Assembly (NCBI RefSeq): GCF_025642135.1
Contig: NZ_CP106793.1
Location: 2,401,001-2,465,000, forward strand
From: Streptomyces cynarae
GTDB taxonomy: Bacteria; Actinomycetota; Actinomycetes; Streptomycetales; Streptomycetaceae
DNA: 64,000 bases
Direction of reading: 5' to 3'
This document shows positions 20,303 to 28,767 of the stretch, piece after piece. Every line of letters starts with the position of its first letter. Positions within the stretch are counted from its first letter, which is position 1. The translations under genes and the position numbers were made by a program. A model generated the notes under the pieces. That model searched no databases. It was not told the DNA's origin and worked only from the letters and a program-made list of their open reading frames with translations.

Positions 20303-21286
20303 TCAGCCCTTCTGGGCCGACTCGGCCTCGTCCTGCGACGTCTTCTCGGTCCCCTCGGCCTCCGTCTGCCCCGTGGTCTTGGGAACCGTCGGCTTCTCGT
20401 CCTCAGGCTCGGGCTCGCCCTTCTTCTCCGGCTCCCCGGAGTCGGCGTCCCCCTCGGCCTCGCTGCCGGCAGCATCCGGCTCGACCACTGCCTCCTGGCC
20501 CGGCCTGAGCCGCGACGACACCACCATGTACGTCACGGCCAGCAGGAACACCAGCATCGCGGTCCAGTCGTTCAGCCTGATGCCGAGGATGTGGTGCGCG
20601 TCGTCGACCCGCATGTACTCGATCCAGCCGCGGCCCACACAGTAAGCGGCCACGTACAGCGCGAACGCCCGGCCGTGCCCCAGCTTGAAGCGGCGGTCCG
20701 CCCAGATCACCAGGAACCCGACGCCGATGCACCACAGCGACTCGTACAGGAACGTCGGGTGGTAGTACCCGGGCACCCGCCCGTCCGTGGAGGAGGTGAT
20801 GTGCAGCGCCCACGGCAGATCCGTCGGCCGCCCGTACAGCTCCTGGTTGAACCAGTTGCCCCAGCGTCCGATCGCCTGCGCGAAGGCGATGCCGGGTGCG
20901 ACGGCGTCGGCGTACGAAGGAAGCGTGATGCCCCGGCGACGGCAGCCGATCCACGCGCCGACCGCGCCGAGCGCGATCGCGCCCCAGATGCCGAGCCCGC
21001 CCTGCCAGACCTTGAAGGCGTCCACCCAGTCACGGCCCTCGCTGAAGTACAGCTCGTAGTCCGTGATCACGTGGTAGAGCCGGCCGCCGACCAGGCCGAA
21101 CGGCACGGCCCAGACCGCGATGTCGGCCACCGTGCCCGCCCGGCCGCCCCGGGCGATCCAGCGTTTGTTGCCGAGCCACACGGCCACGAAGACACCGATG
21201 ATGATGCAGAACGCGTAGCCGCGCAGCGGAATGGGGCCGAGGTACAGCACTCCGCGCGAGGGGCTGGGAATGTAGGCAAGTTCCAT
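20303..21286 (-). CDS. lgt: Prolipoprotein diacylglyceryl transferase
   Basis: A 327-aa polytopic membrane enzyme that transfers diacylglycerol from phosphatidylglycerol to the lipobox cysteine of prolipoproteins. It starts MELAYIPSPSRGVLYLGPIP; RGYAFCIIIG begins the first membrane helix. The family signature appears as AIGRWGNWFNQELYG, and GGLGIWGAI and YHPTFLYESLW follow. The last 60 residues form a hydrophilic, Glu-rich cytoplasmic tail (EGDADSGEPEKKGEPEPEDE) common in actinobacteria and not needed for the fold. It lies downstream of the trpCMBA genes and a DsbA-like gene on the same strand. lspA, the next enzyme of lipoprotein maturation, is at 62548. Confidence 0.97.
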   Translation of the reverse strand: MELAYIPSPSRGVLYLGPIPLRGYAFCIIIGVFVAVWLGNKRWIARGGRAGTVADIAVWAVPFGLVGGRLYHVITDYELYFSEGRDWVDAFKVWQGGLGIWGAIALGAVGAWIGCRRRGITLPSYADAVAPGIAFAQAIGRWGNWFNQELYGRPTDLPWALHITSSTDGRVPGYYHPTFLYESLWCIGVGFLVIWADRRFKLGHGRAFALYVAAYCVGRGWIEYMRVDDAHHILGIRLNDWTAMLVFLLAVTYMVVSSRLRPGQEAVVEPDAAGSEAEGDADSGEPEKKGEPEPEDEKPTVPKTTGQTEAEGTEKTSQDEAESAQKG

Positions 21287-21404
21287 GGCAGGAACGACGC
21301 TACCCTGCCGGACACGCAGCGTGGCAACCCACCCGGCTACGGGTCCATAACGTACGACTCCCCCGGCCTATCGGACACCGGGGGCATCGCGGGGGCCCAC
21401 GGCC

Positions 21405-22181
21405 TCAGGACTTGCCGGCGGCCTCCACCATCTGCTTCAGCTTGGCCGGTGTCATCGTGCGGTCCTCGAAGAGGTTCTTCCCGCCGAGGAGCACCGTCGG
21501 CGTGCCGGAGAAGCGGGCGCTCTGGAACGCGGCGTTCGACTTCACCACCCAGCTGTCGTGCGTGCCGTCCTTGACGCACTTCTGGAATGCCGGGCTGTCG
21601 AGGCCGCCCACCTTGCCGGACAGCTCGATCAGCTTGGCGTTGTCCGCGAATGTGTCCTGCGTCTCCTTGGGCTGGTTGTCGTACAGCACGTCGTGGTAGC
21701 CCGAGAACTTTCCGGCGTCCTGCGCGCACGCCGCCGCGTTGGCCGCGGAGCGGGAGCCGCTGCCGCCCAGGTTTCCGTCGATGAGCGTGACCAGGTGGTA
21801 CTCGACTCTGAGCTGTCCGGCGTCGACCAGCTGGTGGATCGTCGGGCGGTAGGCGGTCTCGAAGGCCCGGCAGGCCGGGCAGCGGAAGTCCTCCCACACC
21901 GTGAGGGTCGACTTGGCGGAGTCCTTGCCGACGGGGATCGCGAGGGCACCCTTGCCCGTCGCCCCGGAGGGCGCGATGGCGGGGCCGGAAGCGCCGCTCT
22001 TGCCGCTCTTGCCGGCGTTCGCCGCCAGGACGCCCACCACCGTCGCCAGCGCCAGGACACAGACGACCGAGGCGCCCACGATCAGCGTGCGGCGGCGCTT
22101 GTCCGCGGCCTTCTGCTTCCGTCGCTCGACCGCCAGCCGCTCGCGGGCGTTGCGCTTTCCTTCACGGTTCTTCTCGCTCAC
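21405..22181 (-). CDS. Membrane-anchored DsbA-like thioredoxin-fold protein
   Basis: About 258 aa from GTG 22181 (VSEKNREGKRNARERL), chosen because the paralogue at 54170 starts with the same kind of basic, hydrophilic stretch. One membrane helix (TLIVGASVVCVLALATVVGV) follows about 40 cytoplasmic residues, so the thioredoxin domain is outside. The active site is FRCPACRAF (CxxC) and the cis-proline loop is SGTPTVLL. It probably catalyses extracytoplasmic disulfide formation or exchange. It lies between trpA and lgt, separated from trpA by a strong hairpin, so it may form its own unit with lgt. Confidence 0.88.
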   Translation of the reverse strand: MSEKNREGKRNARERLAVERRKQKAADKRRRTLIVGASVVCVLALATVVGVLAANAGKSGKSGASGPAIAPSGATGKGALAIPVGKDSAKSTLTVWEDFRCPACRAFETAYRPTIHQLVDAGQLRVEYHLVTLIDGNLGGSGSRSAANAAACAQDAGKFSGYHDVLYDNQPKETQDTFADNAKLIELSGKVGGLDSPAFQKCVKDGTHDSWVVKSNAAFQSARFSGTPTVLLGGKNLFEDRTMTPAKLKQMVEAAGKS

Positions 22182-22196
22182 ATCCGGCAGAACGAA

Positions 22197-22223
22197 CCGG
22201 GGAGGCGCAGCGCGCCTCCCCGG
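22197..22223 (-). terminator. Perfect 12-bp hairpin after trpA
   Basis: CCGGGGAGGCGC (22197-22208) pairs with GCGCCTCCCCGG (22212-22223) around an AGC loop. It lies between the trpA stop at 22267 and the DsbA-like start at 22181, so it may terminate the trp operon or limit read-through into the DsbA-like gene and lgt. Confidence 0.75.
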
Positions 22224-22266
22224 CCTCAGGTCCACTCGTTCGAGTGAGCGGTTTGCCGCTCTCAGC

Positions 22267-23082
22267 TCACACGTTGCCGCGGACGCCCTCCGCCAGCTCG
22301 CCCGCCAGCGTGCGTACCGCCTCGAGGGCCGCCGCCTCGTCGGGCGCGTCCAGCATCCGCTTGACGAACGCCGAGCCGACGATCACGCCGTCCGCGAAGC
22401 CGGCCACCTCGGCGGCCTGGGCCGCGCCTGAGACGCCGAGGCCGACGCAGACCGGCAGGTCGGTGGTGGCGCGGGTGCGCCGGACCAGGTCCTGGGCCTG
22501 CGCGCCGACCGACTCGCGGGTGCCGGTGACGCCCATGAGCGAGGCCGCGTAGACGAAGCCGGACCCCGCCGCGGTGATCTCGGCGAGCCGTGCGTCCTTG
22601 CTGCTGGGCGCGACCACGAAGACCGTGGCGAGGCCGTGCTTCTCGGCGTGCTCCCGCCACAGGGCCGACTCCTGAACGGGCAGGTCCGGCAGGATGCAGC
22701 CGGCGCCGCCCGCCTCGGCCAGCTCGGCGGTGAAGCGTTCCACGCCGTAGCGGTCGATCGGGTTCCAGTACGTCATCACGAGGACGGGCTTGCCGGTGGC
22801 CTCGAAGGCCTCGCGGACCGTGCGCATCACGTCGGCGATCTTCACGCCGCCGCGCAGCGCGATGTCGTCGGCGGTCTGGATGACGGGGCCGTCGAGGACG
22901 GGGTCGCTGTGCGGCAGGCCCACCTCGACGACGTCGGCGCCGCCGTCGAAGACCGCCTTGATGGCGGCGATGCCGCCGTCGACGGTCGGGAAGCCGGCCG
23001 GCAGGTAGGCGATGAGCGCGGACCGGCCCTCCGCCCTGGCGGCGGCGAGGGTGTCCGACAGCAGTTGGATGTTCCCGCTCAC
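22267..23082 (-). CDS. trpA: Tryptophan synthase alpha subunit
   Basis: A 271-aa TIM barrel that splits indole-3-glycerol phosphate to indole and glyceraldehyde 3-phosphate. Visible motifs: [29 protein letters not shown] (catalytic Glu and Asp), [20 protein letters not shown] and [14 protein letters not shown], with [19 protein letters not shown] near the phosphate site. Its GTG/ATG start overlaps the trpB stop by 4 nt, so the two subunits are coupled as expected for the alpha2beta2 complex. It is the last trp gene before a 12-bp hairpin. Confidence 0.98.
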   Translation of the reverse strand: MSGNIQLLSDTLAAARAEGRSALIAYLPAGFPTVDGGIAAIKAVFDGGADVVEVGLPHSDPVLDGPVIQTADDIALRGGVKIADVMRTVREAFEATGKPVLVMTYWNPIDRYGVERFTAELAEAGGAGCILPDLPVQESALWREHAEKHGLATVFVVAPSSKDARLAEITAAGSGFVYAASLMGVTGTRESVGAQAQDLVRRTRATTDLPVCVGLGVSGAAQAAEVAGFADGVIVGSAFVKRMLDAPDEAAALEAVRTLAGELAEGVRGNV

Positions 23083-24365
23083 TGGGCGTCCCCCTCGATC
23101 TCCGCGGCGTCGGTGTCGGCGTCCGCGGCGACGGACGCGTCGGTGTCGTACAGGCCGAAGTACCGGGCGGCGGTGTCCATGTCCTTGTCGCCGCGGCCCG
23201 ACAGGTTGACGACGATCAGCCCGTCCTCACCGAGCTCTCTGCCGACCTCCAGGGCACCGGCGAGGGCGTGGGCGCTCTCGATGGCCGGGATGATGCCCTC
23301 GGTGCGGGACAGCAGGCGCAGGGCCTGCATGGCCGCGTCGTCGGTGACGGCCCGGTACTCGCCGCGGCCGCTGTCCTTGAGGTAGGAGTGCTCGGGGCCG
23401 ATGCCCGGGTAGTCGAGGCCCGCGGAGATCGAGTAGGGCTCGGTGATCTGGCCTTCGTCGTCCTGCAGAACGTAGGACCGGGAGCCGTGCAGGATGCCGG
23501 GCTCGCCGGCGGTGAGGGTGGCGGCGTGCTCGCCGGTCTCGACGCCGTGTCCGGCGGGCTCGCAGCCGATGAGGCGTACGCCCTCGTCGGGGATGAAGGC
23601 GTGGAAGAGGCCGATGGCGTTCGAACCGCCGCCCACGCAGGCGATGGCGGCGTCCGGCAGCCGCCCGGCGCGCTCGAGGAGCTGCCGCCGCGCCTCCACG
23701 CCGATCACGCGGTGGAAGTCGCGCACCATGGCCGGGAAGGGGTGGGGGCCCGCGACGGTGCCGAAGAGGTAGTGGGTGTGGTCGACGTTGGCGACCCAGT
23801 CGCGGAACGCCTCGTTGATGGCGTCCTTGAGGGTGCGGGAGCCGGACTTCACGGCGATGACCTCGGCGCCGAGCATGCGCATGCGGGCGACGTTGAGGGC
23901 CTGCCGCCGGGTGTCGATCTCGCCCATGTAGATGGTGCACTCGAGCCCGAACAGGGCGCAGGCGGTGGCGGTGGCGACGCCGTGCTGGCCGGCGCCGGTC
24001 TCCGCGATGACCCGCGTCTTGCCCATCCTCCTGGTGAGGAGGGCCTGCCCGAGGACGTTGTTGATCTTGTGTGAGCCGGTGTGGTTGAGGTCCTCGCGCT
24101 TGAGGAACACCCGTGCGCCGCCGGCGTGCTGCGCGAACCGCGGCACCTCGGTGAGGGCGCTGGGCCGGCCGGTGTAGTTCACGAGCAGGTCGTCGAGCTC
24201 GCGGGCGAACTCGGGGTCGGCCTTGGCCTTCTCGTACTCGACGGCCACCTCGTCCACGGCGGCGACGAGCGCCTCCGGGATGAACTTGCCGCCGAACGCG
24301 CCGAAGTAGCCCTCGGCACTGGGGACCCGGCCTTCCGGGTCGGGGATGAAGAACTCGCTGGGCAT
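23079..24365 (-). CDS. trpB: Tryptophan synthase beta subunit
   Basis: A 428-aa PLP enzyme that joins indole and serine. The PLP lysine is in [15 protein letters not shown], the serine-binding loop is [12 protein letters not shown], and the phosphate-binding loop is [28 protein letters not shown] is the canonical N-terminus. The start is ATG 24365, after a GTGAGG site. An acidic C-terminal tail of about 20 residues is extra. It overlaps trpA and follows trpM, with an 82-nt gap that contains a duplicated 29-bp segment. Confidence 0.98.
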   Translation of the reverse strand: MPSEFFIPDPEGRVPSAEGYFGAFGGKFIPEALVAAVDEVAVEYEKAKADPEFARELDDLLVNYTGRPSALTEVPRFAQHAGGARVFLKREDLNHTGSHKINNVLGQALLTRRMGKTRVIAETGAGQHGVATATACALFGLECTIYMGEIDTRRQALNVARMRMLGAEVIAVKSGSRTLKDAINEAFRDWVANVDHTHYLFGTVAGPHPFPAMVRDFHRVIGVEARRQLLERAGRLPDAAIACVGGGSNAIGLFHAFIPDEGVRLIGCEPAGHGVETGEHAATLTAGEPGILHGSRSYVLQDDEGQITEPYSISAGLDYPGIGPEHSYLKDSGRGEYRAVTDDAAMQALRLLSRTEGIIPAIESAHALAGALEVGRELGEDGLIVVNLSGRGDKDMDTAARYFGLYDTDASVAADADTDAAEIEGDAQ

Positions 24366-24414
24366 GCGGAAACCTCACGGTGAGTTGTGGATACCAATCG
24401 CCGTGGGGGCGGGG

Positions 24415-24472
24415 CTGATCAGTCGGCCTCGGGCCGCCTGTGGCTGATCAGTCGGCCTCGGGCCGCCTGCGG
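24415..24472. repeat. 29-bp direct tandem duplication at the trpM 3' end
   Basis: Two 29-bp units, 24415-24443 and 24444-24472, both starting CTGATCAGTCGGCCTCGGGC; they differ at one base (T versus C near the end). The second unit carries the trpM stop and the last codons (RRRPEAD). The first is a non-coding copy downstream of the stop. Confidence 0.95.
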
Positions 24473-24696
24473 CTGATAGCGCCGACGCGGCCGAGCCGCA
24501 TGTTCGGGCACTGCCCCGCGCCCCTTGCGGGGCGCTGCCATCGCATGCCGTTGACCTGCCCCGGCTCGTCACCGATGACATACCGCACCCGGCGCCCGTG
24601 CACCCGGCGTGCGGGCGCGCGGCAGCCGCGGGGGCGGCATCCGCGGGCCAGCCGGGCGTACCGGTCCCTGGTCGTCACGGTCGTCGGAACAGTCAT
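24448..24696 (-). CDS. trpM: Small trp-operon protein TrpM
   Basis: An 82-aa Arg-rich basic protein (MTVPTTVTTRDRYARLARGC, with RRVRYVIGDEPGQVNGMRWQ in the middle) placed between trpC and trpB. Streptomycete trp operons carry a small gene, trpM (also trpX), at this position, reported to influence tryptophan supply and development. Position, size and basic composition fit. ATG 24696 follows a GGGTGAG site, 22 nt past the trpC stop. Its C-terminus lies within a tandem 29-bp duplication, so the length may vary among strains. The biochemical role is not evident from sequence. Confidence 0.75.
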   Translation of the reverse strand: MTVPTTVTTRDRYARLARGCRPRGCRAPARRVHGRRVRYVIGDEPGQVNGMRWQRPARGAGQCPNMRLGRVGAISRRRPEAD

Positions 24697-24718
24697 CGGC
24701 GCTCACCCTACCGGGACG

Positions 24719-25528
24719 TCAGTCCCGCCCGTGGCGCAGTGCCGGATGTGCGCCCGCCGCCACCAGGTCGGCGACGGCCGTCTTCGGGTCGCGCCCGGTC
24801 ACCAGGGACTCGCCCACGAGTACGGCGTCGGCGCCCTCGTTGGCGTACGCGATCAGGTCGTGCGGTCCTCGGACCCCGGACTCGGCGACCTTGACGATGC
24901 CGCCGGGGATCTCGGGGGCGACCCGCTCGAACGTGGTGCGGTCCACCTCGAGGGTCTTGAGGTTGCGCGCGTTGACACCGATGACCTTCGCTCCGGCGTC
25001 CACCGCCCGCTCGACCTCGTCCTCGTCGTGCACCTCGACCAGCGGGGTGAGCCCGATGGAGACCGCGCGCTCGATCAGCGACTCCAGGGCCGGCTGGTCG
25101 AGGGCGGCGACGATCAGCAGCGCGAGGTCGGCGCCGTACGCCCGGGCCTCCCACAGCTGGTAGGAGGTGACGATGAAGTCCTTGCGCAGCACCGGGATGT
25201 CGACCCGGGCCCGGACGGCCTCCAGGTCGGCCAGCGAGCCGCCGAAGCGGCGCTGCTCGGTCAGGACGGAGATGACGGCCGCGCCGCCCGCCTCGTAGTC
25301 CGCGGCGAGCCCCGCCGGGTCGGCGATCGCGGCGAGCGCGCCCTTGGACGGGCTGGACCGCTTGACCTCGCAGATCACCTTGACCCCGTCACCGCGCAGG
25401 GCGGCGAAGCCGTCCTTGGCAGCGGGAGCCTTCGCCGCGCGCTCCTTGAGCTCGTCGAGGCTGACGCGTGCCTGCCGCTCCGCGAGGTCGGCACGGACTC
25501 CGTCGATGATCTCGTCGAGCACACTCAC
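24719..25528 (-). CDS. trpC: Indole-3-glycerol phosphate synthase
   Basis: A 269-aa TIM barrel that closes the indole ring from CdRP. It starts at GTG 25528 ([19 protein letters not shown]) after a GGAAGGGGG site; longer in-frame extensions would enter the leader region. Motifs: [13 protein letters not shown] (catalytic Glu/Lys), [38 protein letters not shown] and [12 protein letters not shown]. It is the first gene of the trpC-trpM-trpB-trpA run. Its phosphorylated precursor is supplied by PriA (34568), since no separate trpF is seen. Confidence 0.98.
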   Translation of the reverse strand: MSVLDEIIDGVRADLAERQARVSLDELKERAAKAPAAKDGFAALRGDGVKVICEVKRSSPSKGALAAIADPAGLAADYEAGGAAVISVLTEQRRFGGSLADLEAVRARVDIPVLRKDFIVTSYQLWEARAYGADLALLIVAALDQPALESLIERAVSIGLTPLVEVHDEDEVERAVDAGAKVIGVNARNLKTLEVDRTTFERVAPEIPGGIVKVAESGVRGPHDLIAYANEGADAVLVGESLVTGRDPKTAVADLVAAGAHPALRHGRD

Positions 25529-25564
25529 GCGAGCGGCCCCCTTCCTGACGGTTGACGATGGGGT

Positions 25565-25586
25565 GAGGCCCACCTGGTCGGGCCTC
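25565..25586 (-). promoter_or_regulatory. Hairpin in the trpC leader
   Basis: GAGGCCC (25565-25571) and GGGCCTC (25580-25586) form a perfect 7-bp stem with an 8-nt loop, about 37-58 nt upstream of the trpC start. It could be part of a leader or attenuator, but I see no leader peptide with consecutive Trp codons. Confidence 0.35.
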
Positions 25587-25705
25587 GGTCCACCGGGGCC
25601 GCCTCGGCGGGCGAAACCGATGGTCACTGCGATGGTATCCGGAGCACGGCCCAAGGCTCACATCCGGTGGAGGCCGGTCCCATTACCTGGACATTCACAG
25701 ATTGA

Positions 25706-26155
25706 TCACGGGTGCAGCCAGCCGCCGAACGGCAGGTTCCGGACAACGGTGAAGGCCAGTGCCAGTGCACCGAGGCTCCACAGCTGCACCGGTGTGAGGT
25801 CGATCCGCAGCGCTCGTCCCCGTACCGCGTGCACCGCCCACACGGCCCACACCACGGCGAAGACCAGAAAGCCGGTGACGGCGAGAGCGTTGTCGTGCAG
25901 CGCCGTGAGGACGTCCCCGTGCACGAAGGCGTGTGCGCTGCGCAGTCCGCCGCAGCCGGGGCAGTACACGCCGGTGTAGCGCAGCAGCGGACAGACCGGA
26001 TAGTGGCCGGGTCGGTTCGGGTCCACCGCTCCGACGTAGGCGAAGGCCCCGGCGACGGCCGTGAGAACCCCGGCGGGCACCGCGATGCGACGGAGCGCGG
26101 CTGCGCCGCCGGTGCCGCCGTGGTGCGGGGTCGCGCTGGGGGATTCGGCGTTCAT
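25706..26155 (-). CDS. DUF2752 membrane protein
   Basis: A 149-aa protein from ATG 26155 (MNAESPSATPHHGG); an ATG 9 nt upstream is an alternative. The DUF2752 hallmark is CPLLRYTGVYCPGCGGLRSAHAF, with cysteines at the end of the first membrane helix region. Three hydrophobic segments are visible (AVPAGVLTAVAGAFAYVGAV; VTGFLVFAVVWAVWAV; LWSLGALALAFTVV). The function is unknown; cysteine pairs near membranes suggest a redox or metal role, but that is speculation. It lies upstream of trpC on the same strand, within a cluster of small membrane-protein genes conserved beside trp genes in streptomycetes. Confidence 0.85.
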   Translation of the reverse strand: MNAESPSATPHHGGTGGAAALRRIAVPAGVLTAVAGAFAYVGAVDPNRPGHYPVCPLLRYTGVYCPGCGGLRSAHAFVHGDVLTALHDNALAVTGFLVFAVVWAVWAVHAVRGRALRIDLTPVQLWSLGALALAFTVVRNLPFGGWLHP

Positions 26156-26258
26156 CCCACGCATTCTGCCCGCCCGCCGCCGTGGGCGCGCGGGTACGCG
26201 AGAGGCGGCTCCCGTACGCACCGTGCGGGGCCGCCTGTCGTCCGGAGCCGGGGGAGGC

Positions 26259-26498
26259 TCAGTGCTCGGTCGCCTCCGCGGGCTGGTGCGCCGAGTGCGC
26301 CTGCGTCTTCGGCTGACCGAGACCCATCTGGCGCATGATGCCGCCGACGACGCCACCGAGGACGCAGATCGCGATGCCCGCCCAGAAGCCGACCGGCTGG
26401 GCCATCACGGTGAAGGCGCCCGAGACGCAGAAACCGATGAAGGCGATGATGACACCGGTCCAGGCGGCCGGGGTGTGACCGTGGCTGCTGCCCGCCAT
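26259..26498 (-). CDS. HGxxPAAW-type small membrane protein
   Basis: A 79-aa protein from ATG 26498 with an ideal AAGGAG ribosome site 6-7 nt upstream; longer upstream reading is not supported. The N-terminal SSHGHTPAAWTGV matches the HGxxPAAW family, followed by two membrane helices (VIIAFIGFCVSGAFTVMA; GFWAGIAICVLGGVVGG) and a His-rich hydrophilic tail. The family is actinobacterial, with no known activity. It sits between the DUF2752 gene and the TIGR02234 gene in the same direction. Confidence 0.85.
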   Translation of the reverse strand: MAGSSHGHTPAAWTGVIIAFIGFCVSGAFTVMAQPVGFWAGIAICVLGGVVGGIMRQMGLGQPKTQAHSAHQPAEATEH

Positions 26499-26648
26499 GA
26501 CTTGCTCCTTGTTGGCTCTATGTGCGTGGGTGAGTCGAAGCTCGGCGCCCATTGTCCCGTACCCGCGCGTATGGGGTGAGCGCGGGGTCGCACTGTCCGA
26601 TTCGGGGCTCGGAGCACCTCCGGGGCGCCCTTCGGTTGTTCGGGGCTC

Positions 26649-27287
26649 TCAGGCGCCGGTGGGGTCCTCGCCCCGGTCGAGGGCCTTCCACAGGTCCTCG
26701 GGGCGGTCGGGGTCGACGGGCTTCGTCCGGCGCGGACGGGGAGTGCCGTCGCGCTCGTAGCGGCCGGACATCGCGGGCCACAGCCGGCCGTAGCGCAGGG
26801 CGAGCAGCCCGGCGAGGAGGAGCAGCGCGCCGCCGGCGGCCGCGACGTACGGCCACGCGGAGTGCGTGAGCGCGGTCGCGGTCGCGGAGGTGTCACCGGC
26901 CGCCTGTGCCGCCTTCTCGTCGAGCGCGGAACTGTCGGAGGCGCCCAGCAGCGCGGCGGCGATGGTGCCGGCGCCGGAGAGCGCGAGCAGCAGGGAGACG
27001 AGGAGGCGCCCGGTGCTGCGGACGGCGAAGACGGCGACGAGTGCGGCGAGGCCCACTATGGCGAGCGCCGCGGGGACGCCCGTGACGTCGCTGCCCTTGG
27101 CGGTCAGCGAGTAGTCGCCGCCGGCCACCGCCACGGTCCCCGCCGACCAGCTCTGCCGGGTGGAGAGCAGCGCCACGGCGGCGCCGGCCGCCCCGCACAG
27201 CAGGGCGACGGCGAGGCTTCGCCGGGCGGGCCGGAGGGGTGCGGCGGCCTCGGAACGGGGGTGAGGTACGGCAGTCACGTACTCCAC
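26649..27287 (-). CDS. Trp-region conserved membrane protein (TIGR02234)
   Basis: A 212-aa protein with four predicted membrane segments: SLAVALLCGAAGAAVALLST, ALAIVGLAALVAVFAV, LLVSLLLALSGAGTIAAALL and YVAAAGGALLLLAGLLALRY. The long extracytoplasmic loop between segments 1 and 2 starts RQSWSAGTVAVAGGDYSLTA. A basic, Asp/Arg-rich cytoplasmic tail ends it. It matches the actinobacterial family found next to trp biosynthesis genes; its function in tryptophan metabolism is unproven. It starts with GTG 27287; a GTG at 27278 is an alternative. It is divergent from the secreted protease gene, with 259 bp of AT-richer intergenic DNA between. Confidence 0.85.
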   Translation of the reverse strand: MEYVTAVPHPRSEAAAPLRPARRSLAVALLCGAAGAAVALLSTRQSWSAGTVAVAGGDYSLTAKGSDVTGVPAALAIVGLAALVAVFAVRSTGRLLVSLLLALSGAGTIAAALLGASDSSALDEKAAQAAGDTSATATALTHSAWPYVAAAGGALLLLAGLLALRYGRLWPAMSGRYERDGTPRPRRTKPVDPDRPEDLWKALDRGEDPTGA

Positions 27288-27546
27288 TATCGCCTGAACC
27301 CCGGCAGAACCGTCATCCGGGGTCCGTCAACCCATGATCGCACCACCGTTTTCCCATGGGCATCCCAGCGTCAGGCCATGCGCTCCCCCTTCAAGGCAAA
27401 AGGAAGTCACAGCTTCAACGTTCTTGTTGTTGTCGTGCCCAGGACATTCATACGTTCTGCGCGGTCGTCGCGTGCACCCACGCCGGCGGCTGTACGGCGC
27501 ACCCCCCACATGTCTCTCCGGTTCACCCACTCATGGAGGACGTACG

Positions 27547-28764
27547 TTGCGCAGAACCGTTTCCGCTGGTGCCGTGGCCACACTGGCCACCGCCGCCCTC
27601 GCCCTGGCCGCTCCCGTCGGCCAGGCCGCGTCCACGACATCCACGACGCACGGCGTCACCGTCGCACACTCGTGCGCGGCCCCGACGCAGAAGAACGTCA
27701 TGGCCTGCAACGCTCTCAAGGTCACCGCGGGCACCCCCAGGTCCGCACACACGGAGAGCGACCTGACGGCCGCGGCCACCCCCGCCGGCTACGGCCCCGC
27801 CTCGCTGCAGGCGGCCTACAAACTGCCCTCGTCGACCGGCGGTTCGGGCCAGACGGTGGCGATCGTCGACGCGTACGACGACCCGAACGCGGAGGCCGAT
27901 CTCGCCGTCTACCGCTCCCAGTACGGCCTGTCCGCCTGCACCACGGCGAACGGCTGCTTCAAGAAGGTCGACCAGAACGGCGGCACGAGTTATCCGCGCG
28001 GCGACTCCGGTTGGGCCGAGGAGATCTCCCTCGACCTCGACATGGTCAGCGCGGCCTGTCCCAACTGCAAGATCCTCCTGGTGGAGGCGAGCTCGGCGAG
28101 CATGACGAACCTCGGCACGGCCGTGAACACCGCGGTCAGGCTGGGCGCGAAGTTCGTCAGCAACAGCTACGGCGGCAGCGAGTCCTCCAGCGACGCGACG
28201 TACGACTCCTCGTACTTCAACCACCCGGGCGTCGCCATCACGGTCTCCTCCGGTGACAACGGCTACGGCGTCGAGTACCCGGCCGCCTCCAAGTACGTGA
28301 CGGCGGTGGGCGGTACGTCGCTGAGCACCGCGTCCAACTCGCGCGGCTGGACCGACACGGTGTGGAGCGGGGCGGGCTCCGGCTGCTCGAAGTACGACGC
28401 CAAGCCGACCTGGCAGAGCGATGGCGGGTGCGCGAACCGCACCGTCGCCGACGTCTCGGCGGTCGCCGACCCGAACACCGGCGTCGCGGTCTACGACAGC
28501 TACCGCTCGGCCACCGGCTGGATGGTCTTCGGCGGCACCAGCGCCTCGTCGCCGCTGATCGCGGCGACCTACGCGCTGGCGGGCGCGCCGTCCTCCGGCT
28601 CCTCTCCGGGATCCTTCCCCTACGCCCACACGTCGGCGCTGTACGACGTCACCAGCGGCTCCAACGGCAGCTGCTCCGGCTCGTACCTGTGCACCGGCAC
28701 CACCGGGTACGACGGGCCCTCGGGCCTCGGTGTCCCGAACGGCACGGCGGCGTTCACGGGCTGA
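27547..28764 (+). CDS. Secreted S53 (sedolisin)-like serine protease
   Basis: A 405-aa protein with a TTG start at 27547, 7 nt after a GGAGG site. A Sec signal peptide is clear (RRTVSAGAVATLATAALALA, cleavage near GQAAS). The sedolisin triad appears as Glu/Asp in GWAEEISLDLDMVSA and the serine in FGGTSASSPLIAAT; SSGDNGYG carries the oxyanion aspartate. The C-terminal GYDGPSGLGVPNG resembles the calcium-site region. There is no large kumamolisin-type propeptide, only about 70 residues before the domain, so activation may differ from typical S53 enzymes. It converges on trpE, with 3 nt between stops. Confidence 0.88.
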   Translation: MRRTVSAGAVATLATAALALAAPVGQAASTTSTTHGVTVAHSCAAPTQKNVMACNALKVTAGTPRSAHTESDLTAAATPAGYGPASLQAAYKLPSSTGGSGQTVAIVDAYDDPNAEADLAVYRSQYGLSACTTANGCFKKVDQNGGTSYPRGDSGWAEEISLDLDMVSAACPNCKILLVEASSASMTNLGTAVNTAVRLGAKFVSNSYGGSESSSDATYDSSYFNHPGVAITVSSGDNGYGVEYPAASKYVTAVGGTSLSTASNSRGWTDTVWSGAGSGCSKYDAKPTWQSDGGCANRTVADVSAVADPNTGVAVYDSYRSATGWMVFGGTSASSPLIAATYALAGAPSSGSSPGSFPYAHTSALYDVTSGSNGSCSGSYLCTGTTGYDGPSGLGVPNGTAAFTG

Positions 28765-28767
28765 CCG

